Assembly: GCA_014155875.1 (NCBI GenBank)
Contig: JACEFZ010002068.1
Location: forward strand, 62,001-126,000
Length of the DNA: 64,000 bases
Direction of reading: 5' to 3'
Source of the DNA: Cepaea nemoralis
Taxonomy: Eukaryota; Mollusca; Gastropoda; Stylommatophora; Helicidae
Shown here: positions 56,199 to 64,000 of the stretch, one piece after another
Position numbering within the stretch: the stretch's first letter is position 1
How the letters are laid out: each line of letters opens with the position of its first letter
Made by a program: the position numbers and the translations under genes
Notes under the pieces: model-generated
Seen by the model: the letters and a program-made list of their open reading frames with translations, nothing else
What the model was told of the DNA's origin: nothing
Databases searched by the model: none

Positions 56199-59171
56199 GA
56201 GCCTCGATATCGGACTGACTTATCTGGACAACGACCTTGGAACGTTAAAGGACTTTTGAGATTTGGAACATGGAATGTACGGACACTATATCGAGCTGGA
56301 GCGGCCGAAGAACTAACCCGGGAGCTGATTGAATATCAAATGGATATAACAGCAATTCAAGAAATAAGATGGCCAGGAGAGGGTACTTTAGAGCAAAATG
56401 GAATGATTATAATATATGGAGGAAACACCCAAAATAAACATGAATTAGGAACAGGATTTGTCATCAAAAAAGAGTTATGGGGGAACGTTTTAAACTTTAA
56501 AGCTTTTAATGACAGGATTAGTAAATTACGAATAAAAGGTAAATGGAAAAATATAACGATGATTAATGTACATGCACCTACTGAAGAGAAAGAAGATGAT
56601 ATTAAAGAAGACTTTTATAATGATCTGGAAGATGTCATAGAAGAAACCCCCAAACAGGACATCCTGATTGTGCTGGGAGACTTCAATGCAAAAATAGGTA
56701 GAGAGCAAACTAATAAAAAAGTGGCCGGTATGGAAAGCCTACATACAACTTCAAATGATAATGGATGGAGAGTCATCAACCTGGCAGAAGCCAAAGGACT
56801 GCAGGTTAGCAGTACCAGACTACAAAGAAAGGATATACACAAACAAACTTGGAAATCATGTGACAAGAGAACCTATAATCAAATAGATCACATTTTAATT
56901 AACAACAGAAATGCATCAAACATACAGCAAATCAGAAGTTATAGAGGAGCTGAGTGCCACAGTGACCACTTCCTCGTTGGAGCAAAATTTAAAATAAAAC
57001 TTAAGAGAGCTTTCTATACTAAATTACAAAGATTACACCCAACATATAACAGAGAAAAACTGCAAGACATTACAGTCAAAGAGAAATTTACAGATGAAAT
57101 AAAATGTAAACTTGAAACTCTGCAAAACCCTTTGGAGGAAAGCATTGACCAAACTTGGTTGAACATCAAGAATACAATTCAGTCTACCGCAGAAGAATGT
57201 CTCGGTGTGTTAACCACGCATAGAAAGAACAGATGGTTCAATAAAAAATGTGAAGAAGCAGTCATTAGGAAGAAGAATGCCAGACATGTATGGTTAAATG
57301 ACATCAATAACATCCAAAAGGAAGAGCATTATAGAAATGAATGTAAAGAGGCTACAAAAATAGTCAGACAGCAGAAGCGAGAATATATGAGTAATATAAT
57401 CAAAGATATGGAAACTAATCACCAGAAAAATGAATCCAGAAAATTTTTTAAAGAACTGAAGTCAATGAAACGAGGGCACCAACAAAACATATATGGTTTA
57501 AAAGACAAAAATGGGAATATGATAAATACCAATGAGGAAATGTGCAACACATGGAAAGAATATTTTATTGAATTACTAAATTGTGAAGCTCCAAGTAACA
57601 TTTTCTCACAGGAAGAGGTTCTAACATGCGAACCACAAATTGAAGAACCTACATTTGAAGAAATCCTATATGTAATCACACGACTTAAAAACAATAAGGC
57701 AACTGGGACTGATGGAATTGCTGCTGAATTTATAAAGGCAGGTGGCCATGCATTACATCTAAAGCTATACGAACTAATAATAAAAATCTGGAGGACAGAA
57801 GAATTACCCCATGACTGGAAAGAGTCATTATTGATACCTATCTTTAAGAAAGGAGACAAGTTCCAATGTGGAAATTATAGAGGAATATCACTACTGTCCA
57901 CAAGCTATAAGATACTATCCGCAGTATTACTAAATAGACTAAAACCATATTCAGAAGACATATTAGGTGACTACCAGGCGGGTTTTAGACAAAACAGATC
58001 AACAATAGATCAGATATTTATCTTACGACAAATAGCCGAGAAACATTGGGAATATAAAAGAGATCTCCATAACATTTTTGTGGATTTTAAAAAGGCTTAT
58101 GATAGTGTCCATAGGAATAGTCTATGGAATGCTATGCAGGAATTTGGAATACCAAGGAAGTTAATCAACATGACCAGACTATGCATGGAAGATACTTATA
58201 ATATAGTAACATATAAAGGCAGGAAATCAGACCCCTTCCAAATAACATCTGGCTTGAAACAGGGTGATGCACTATCGCCGCTACTCTTCAATCTGGCTCT
58301 AGAGAAAGTTGTAAGGAAGGTAAAGGAGGAATGTGATATTGGAGGAACATCCAAGCTGCTTGGTTATGCAGATGATATAGATATTATAGGGCAAAGTGAA
58401 CAAAAGACATTGGAAATATTGACTCACTTAAAGGAAAAAGCCCAACAGATGGGGCTGGTTATCAACCAAGATAAGACAGAATATATGGTAATTTCAAGAG
58501 ACGGAATGGCTAGAAACTCTGGCCACATACAAATAGATAATATGACCATTAAAAGAACGGAAACATACAAATACCTGGGTACGATCTTCAACTGCTCCAA
58601 CATCATAAGGGAAGAAATACAAACTAGAATCAACTCTGGAAATAAGATATACTATGCACTACAACATCTACTAAAATCAAAGGCGCTATCTCGTAACACC
58701 AAAACCACAATATACAAAACACTGATCAGACCAGTTGTGCTGTATGGCTCTGAAACCTGGAGTACAACGAAAAGAGACGAAGCCTTGTTACAAACCTTTG
58801 AGAACAAAATTTTAAGACGCATCTTTGGACCCATTAGGGATACACAAAGTGGAGAGTGGAAAAGAAGAAGTAACAAAGACATTTATGATCTGTTTAAGTC
58901 CCCGCTAATCACTGGTATCATGAAGGCTAATAGACTACAATGGCTGGGGCATATAGAAAGAATGGAAGATAATAGGGAAACAAAACTTGCTTACACTCAG
59001 GAAATAAATGACCGTAGACCCCGAGGTAGACCAAGAAGGCGGTGGAGAGATAATACATGTACAGACCTACAAGCACTTGGAATCAACGACTGGCAAGAGA
59101 AGGTCCACCAGAGTGACGAATGGAGACGGATTGTATTTGCAGCAAAGAACCTCAGTGGCTCGGAACGCTGA
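56172..59171 (+). CDS. LINE E endonuclease-reverse transcriptase, 999-codon open frame
   Basis: An uninterrupted frame with the complete RTE-like polyprotein. Endonuclease: FGTWNVRTLYRAG (Asn about 35), TAIQEIRWPGEG (Glu 64), INVHAPTEEKED, IVLGDFNAKIG (Asp 170, Asn 172), TYNQIDHILI (Asp 239) and CHSDHFLVG (Asp 265, His 266). RT: NNKATGTDGIAAEFIKAGG, FKKGDKFQCGNYRGISLLS, GFRQNRSTIDQIF, FVDFKKAYDSVHRNSLW (about 635-650), GLKQGDALSPLLFNLAL, LLGYADDIDIIGQ (YADD 732-735), YLGTIFNCSN and a C-terminal RGRPRRRWRDN. The Met at 56172 and about ten codons come from the antisense of the host Gypsy element. The LINE starts near 56205 without its own Met, so it is slightly 5'-truncated. Every catalytic residue seems present. 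Whether it is expressed cannot be judged. Confidence 0.93.
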   Translation: MFSQTKQIHEPRYRTDLSGQRPWNVKGLLRFGTWNVRTLYRAGAAEELTRELIEYQMDITAIQEIRWPGEGTLEQNGMIIIYGGNTQNKHELGTGFVIKKELWGNVLNFKAFNDRISKLRIKGKWKNITMINVHAPTEEKEDDIKEDFYNDLEDVIEETPKQDILIVLGDFNAKIGREQTNKKVAGMESLHTTSNDNGWRVINLAEAKGLQVSSTRLQRKDIHKQTWKSCDKRTYNQIDHILINNRNASNIQQIRSYRGAECHSDHFLVGAKFKIKLKRAFYTKLQRLHPTYNREKLQDITVKEKFTDEIKCKLETLQNPLEESIDQTWLNIKNTIQSTAEECLGVLTTHRKNRWFNKKCEEAVIRKKNARHVWLNDINNIQKEEHYRNECKEATKIVRQQKREYMSNIIKDMETNHQKNESRKFFKELKSMKRGHQQNIYGLKDKNGNMINTNEEMCNTWKEYFIELLNCEAPSNIFSQEEVLTCEPQIEEPTFEEILYVITRLKNNKATGTDGIAAEFIKAGGHALHLKLYELIIKIWRTEELPHDWKESLLIPIFKKGDKFQCGNYRGISLLSTSYKILSAVLLNRLKPYSEDILGDYQAGFRQNRSTIDQIFILRQIAEKHWEYKRDLHNIFVDFKKAYDSVHRNSLWNAMQEFGIPRKLINMTRLCMEDTYNIVTYKGRKSDPFQITSGLKQGDALSPLLFNLALEKVVRKVKEECDIGGTSKLLGYADDIDIIGQSEQKTLEILTHLKEKAQQMGLVINQDKTEYMVISRDGMARNSGHIQIDNMTIKRTETYKYLGTIFNCSNIIREEIQTRINSGNKIYYALQHLLKSKALSRNTKTTIYKTLIRPVVLYGSETWSTTKRDEALLQTFENKILRRIFGPIRDTQSGEWKRRSNKDIYDLFKSPLITGIMKANRLQWLGHIERMEDNRETKLAYTQEINDRRPRGRPRRRWRDNTCTDLQALGINDWQEKVHQSDEWRRIVFAAKNLSGSER

Positions 59172-59182
59172 AGAAGAAGATG
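56205..59182 (+). mobile_element. LINE E, near full-length, inserted in Gypsy gag
   Basis: About 2.98 kb, ending GAACGCTGAAGAAGAAG. Its 3' 400 bp is nearly identical to the truncated copy at 36704-37103. On its right flank the gag frame breaks at FEVTS; on its left the gag end resumes at LGEQEAERID. No duplicated target bases are visible, and gag lacks a stretch that I estimate at 60-80 codons, so insertion was accompanied by a target deletion. It transcribes opposite to the Gypsy element. Confidence 0.92.
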
Positions 59183-59974
59183 TGACGTAACCTCGAATCG
59201 TTTCAGCAGAGCCGTCTTCAATTCGTCATAATTGTTCTCATGTCCTGGTGGCAGGCGAGAATAAACCTCGTAGCCGGTCCCGCGTAATCCCTGGGATAGC
59301 TCAAGACACCATTTGTCACGATCCAGACCCATAGCAACAGACATGGCCTCGAAGCGTTGAAGGTACTGGTCAATCTTCTCCTTGTCCTCCTCGTAGATTG
59401 CTAGAGGGAACTTCATAGCATGGTATCTATGTCCACCTACTGGGGTTGAGCCTGGGATGGAGGAACCTCCAACTGCTCCCTCAGTTTCCCCATTAGATTG
59501 CCTCATCAACTCTAGTTCACTCATCCGGTACTCATGCTCCCTTTTCTGAGCCTCTTGCTCCGCTTCCCGTTTCCTAGCAGCTTCCTCAACTTCACGTTTC
59601 CTATCTGCCTGCTCAGCTTCAAGTTTCTTAGCTGCCTGCTCAGCTTCAAGTTTCTTAGCTGCCTGCTCAGCTTCAAGTTTCTTAGCTGCCTGCTCAGCTT
59701 CAAGTTTCTTAGCTGCCTGCTCAGCTTCAATTTGCAGCCTTCTCATGGCTTGCTCTGCTTCCAATTTCTTAGCAGCTTGTTCTGCTTCCAATTGCCTAGC
59801 TTCTTGTTCTAACTCCATCCTTCTCAATTCCAACTCGGCCTTTCGATCTTCCCTTTCCGCTTGACGAAACTCCCTCTCCACCTCCTGTACGTAATCTGTT
59901 AGTGCAGAACCCGACAAGCCCATTTCTTCCCCCTTTGCCCTTAGTTCTGCCGTAGTTAGTTTAGGAGTGGCCAT
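59178..59974 (-). pseudogene. Gypsy gag, N-terminal part, cut by LINE E
   Basis: From the Met at 59974: residues 1-20 (MATPKLTTAELRAKGEEMG), then a Lys/Glu/Ala-rich coiled coil to about 175 with a nine-residue repeat AAKKLEAEQ present four to five times. A Gly/Ser hinge (GAVGGSSIPGSTPVGG) and the start of a capsid-like domain follow: AMKFPLAIYEEDKEKIDQYL, FEAMSVAMGLDRDKWCLELSQ, GYEVYSRLPP, DELKTALLKRFEVT. Gag assembles particles and packages the RNA. The frame then runs into the antisense of LINE E and is lost. The start is supported by the leader and primer site 370 bp upstream. Confidence 0.9.
59608..59732. repeat. 27-bp coding minisatellite in gag
   Basis: CTTAGCTGCCTGCTCAGCTTCAAGTTT repeats four times almost exactly, and more diverged relatives lie on both sides. 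It encodes the AAKKLEAEQ coiled-coil repeat on minus. Confidence 0.95.
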
Positions 59975-60242
59975 ATTTTAGAGAGGTCAGTCAGCAGGCT
60001 GAATATTAATTATCTCTAAACAAATATATAGATAATGACTAATTAACAGGTATCTATATATTTAACCACACAGCACAACACAACACAATCACTCAGTGAC
60101 AAGAGTAGAATTAGGACCACAGACCTAAGTAGACGTGTGAAGTGTGAACAGGCAAGATATGTCACTCAACCCCTATCCACATTCACTCTAGCTGGATTCT
60201 CCCTAATATGATATCTCCGTCCTGTAACTAAGGATCCCGTGT

Positions 60243-60343
60243 CGAGAATTCCCGTGTCAAAAGATCCCCTTTTTGTCGAGAGATCCCGCTTTCCAAGAAT
60301 CACGTTTACGAGAGATCCCGCTGTCCAAAGATCACGTTTACGA
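60243..60343. repeat. 32-bp tandem repeats in the Gypsy leader
   Basis: Two clear units (AGAGATCCCGCTTTCCAAGA/ATCACGTTTACG and AGAGATCCCGCTGTCCAAAG/ATCACGTTTACG) plus one or two more diverged ones to the left lie between the primer site and gag. The unit end ACG runs straight into the primer site. Confidence 0.85.
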
Positions 60344-60350
60344 GCCCCCA
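60340..60350 (-). other. primer binding site, tRNA-Pro type
   Basis: In element sense, four bases (TTAT) after the 5' LTR the sequence reads TGGGGGCTCGT. This is the complement of the 3' end of tRNA-Pro used by many retroviruses and Gypsy elements. The match extends over 11 bases and then is lost (AAACGTGAT). Confidence 0.83.
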
Positions 60351-60354
60351 ATAA

Positions 60355-62441
<2,087 letters not shown>

Positions 62442-62446
62442 CGGGG
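62442..62446. repeat. target-site duplication of the Gypsy element, right
   Basis: CGGGG, identical to 51458-51462. Confidence 0.95.
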
Positions 62447-62860
62447 AGATACTAGAACAAGTAACAAGTTTTTCCTATCTTGGACATATAATAACAGATG
62501 ACGGCAGATGCATGGATATACAGCAGACTATGTCGTATTTCATGGAAACAAAAATAATCAAATACAGAGGTTCTAGAAAAATTGGGAAAGAAAATAGAGT
62601 TGATGAAAGAAATAAAAAGAGGCAAGTGAAATATGTCGGCTACGTTAACAGACATACCACTCTTATAAAGACCATACTGGAGGACAAGGTTGAAGGCAAG
62701 CGAGCAAGAAGTACATAATGATTCAAGTGGGAAGATAACATCAAGAGATGGACTAACATCAATCTTACAGAATGTACAGTCAGGGCGAAAGACAGATAGT
62801 GTTGGAGATTCATTGCAGCCAACCTTCTTGGTGGAGACAGCACCTGATTGATTGAAGCAA
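62442..62860 (+). pseudogene. LINE D, right part (RT end)
   Basis: Continues the frame of 50286-51462: GEILEQVTSFSYLGHIITDDGRCMDIQQ, then a deletion, KETKIIKYRGSRKI, VKYVGYVNRHTTLIKTIL, a KRARST stop, WEDNIKRWTNINLTEC, then VRAKDR, stop, CWRFIAANLLGGDST. It ends near TGATTGATTGAAG. Stops and a missing segment around 62560 show it was dead. Confidence 0.88.
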
Positions 62861-63039
62861 GCAGACACAAGTGAAAAAGTTTTGTCACACAAGCAAAAAA
62901 CAAGCTAAATCAATGTTTATATAGGAAATCCCGTTTCAAACAAATACCAAACAAAAATTAATTCATTTAGGGAAAAGATGATGTTTACTCGAGCGCAAAT
63001 CCCGTATACTTCGCATTAAGAACAAAGGCACCGTATCAT
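62861..63039. other. unassigned short stretch
   Basis: No recognised feature. Confidence 0.4.
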
Positions 63040-63202
63040 ATAAACAGAAATACACTAACAATAGATTGCACGATTTATTTCCTGGCATATTTCGCTGCAT
63101 CTCGTCAGGTACATACTGCAGAAATCACAAAACTTCCGTGAATTAACTAGATAAATCCTTCAAGTTGAAATATACACATATTCGCACAGTAATGTCAATT
63201 AT
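63040..63202 (-). mobile_element. Penelope-like 3' untranslated end
   Basis: Directly follows (in element sense) the stop of the GIY-YIG fragment and matches 29985-30130 from about 63055 to 63190, including TATTTCGCTGCATCTCGTCAGG. It defines the family's 3' terminal region. Confidence 0.82.
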
Positions 63203-63450
63203 CTACCACGGTAATTTTAAGCTGACTAGCATGTCTTTCTGTTTGCACAATTCTGGCTTGCGTTGATTGATAATAATTGCTTCTGCAAATTTTAACAAGC
63301 GAGTATTTTGTGTGTTAAACAACACGCGAAAGGCAGTGTCTCTGTCAATCACATTGCCGCTCTCGACAATGTGCCTACCAATTGAAGGAGCCGGGAGCTT
63401 CCAGTGTGTCGGCCACACGAGGCTACCATCTCCTGTGTGTTGTATCTTGT
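63203..63450 (-). pseudogene. Penelope-like element, C-terminal GIY-YIG region
   Basis: The minus frame reads IGRHIVESGNVIDRDTAFRVLFNT, LLKFAEAIIINQRKPELCKQ and VSLKLPW before the stop. In Penelope-like elements the GIY-YIG endonuclease ends with an H-(x)-hydrophobic-ID...F-VL region, an R/K-ll-AEA-lI-xxxKP-L segment and a terminal L-LPW. The catalytic GIY and YIG strings themselves are missing, because the frame starts only at VNKIQHTGD. The piece is a 5'-truncated remnant; the endonuclease would nick target DNA. Confidence 0.82.
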
Positions 63451-63459
63451 TGACCCATT

Positions 63460-64000
63460 GATCAGAAACTGAGATATAACTAAGAGACTAGCGCATCACG
63501 TCAGTTTTGTTGATCAATAGTTACGGCAGTGAGATCATGGATTCCAACAGGGAAGCAGCGCAATGAAATTGTCTCGAATTTGGAAAAGAATATTGAATAG
63601 CAATATGACATCATTATGGCCAACATCGATGGCAGAGGACAACGTCCAAAGTAAGAAAGATATAGGAGCCTGAAAAGAATAGAACGAAGGCAACAGATCC
63701 AGCCGAGACTAGATATATTTCGGCAAGGTCAAACCTATGTTGATAAAGAATGACTGAAGAATAGCGGCAGGAATCAATTAGAAGGTCTAGTGTTTCAACG
63801 ATTGATTACTCGTATGTCATTATCATGTATACTACGGATCGTTAAAGACTGTTTGAAAAAATTACACGAGAAATGTTTTTATTTGCCGGTCTTTAGTCCT
63901 TTTTGATTTGCCGTTGAGTTTTCCTGCTTCAAGTTTGTTGAAAGAGTGTCACACCCTGGACACCTTATCTGTTAAGGATTTTTACTGAATTTCGTTAAGA
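63460..64000. other. unassigned sequence to the window end
   Basis: No open frame or repeat recognised. Confidence 0.45.

Noticed and set aside
57419..57859. 146-codon open frame antisense to LINE E
   Set aside because: Shadow of the well-supported RT frame on plus.
56195..59195. Target-site duplication for LINE E
   Set aside because: Bases around 56200 and 59183 share only a few chance letters; a deletion model fits better.

Overview
This 64 kb window reads as intergenic or heterochromatin-like DNA from an animal genome, and I found no recognisable host gene. Almost every stretch with coding character belongs to a transposable element. The rest is microsatellite, minisatellite or unassigned AT-rich sequence. 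The mix of LINEs (RTE-like and RNase-H-bearing), tRNA-derived SINEs, Penelope-like elements, a Ty3/Gypsy LTR element, hAT and pogo/Tigger remnants, and very long simple repeats fits an invertebrate metazoan. A lophotrochozoan such as a mollusc is my best guess, but the taxon is inferred from repeat style only.

Layout. 1-2.7 kb: AT-rich, nothing recognised. 2.7-8.6 kb: simple repeats, including 2.1 kb of G-rich TG sequence, around three LINE remnants. 8.7-13.4 kb: LINE 3' ends, a SINE and a dispersed repeat. 13.4-17.6 kb: a nearly full-length LINE with endonuclease, reverse transcriptase (RT), RNase H and a CCHC-like end, inserted in a second copy of that dispersed repeat. 18-24.4 kb: eroded Gypsy RT, a LINE 3' end, a Tigger transposase fragment, and an hAT MITE with perfect 8-bp duplications inside an old minisatellite. 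24.6-29.1 kb: two LINEs on opposite strands. 29.4-32.2 kb: a SINE, Penelope remnants and a 56-bp minisatellite. 32.2-36.3 kb: a LINE interrupted by a 2-kb solo LTR. 36.5-40.8 kb: a 37-bp minisatellite with a LINE-in-SINE nest, then a nearly complete LINE. 41-48.9 kb: minisatellites, SINEs, and a TCTG/TCTA-rich element. 50.3-62.9 kb: a multi-layer transposon nest. 63.0-63.5 kb: a Penelope 3' end.

The centrepiece is 50.3-62.9 kb. An old LINE carries a short SINE (12-bp duplication). It was then split by a minus-strand Gypsy element (51463-62441) with 2.09-kb LTRs, a CGGGG duplication, a tRNA-Pro-type primer site and a polypurine tract. That element was in turn invaded by a LINE (about 56205-59182) that still holds a roughly 980-codon open frame. 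The Gypsy element carries protease, then integrase, then only the beginning of an RT. Integrase therefore lies upstream of RT, as in Gmr1-type Gypsy elements. RT and RNase H are deleted and the integrase has an internal stop, so this copy cannot be autonomous.

Nothing here works together as a cellular pathway. The useful biology is the insertion chronology, shared 3' tails that suggest which LINEs could mobilise which SINEs, and tandem-repeat expansion inside mobile elements. LINE family labels (A, B, C, D, E, F) are local to this answer. Identities and copy numbers were judged by eye.
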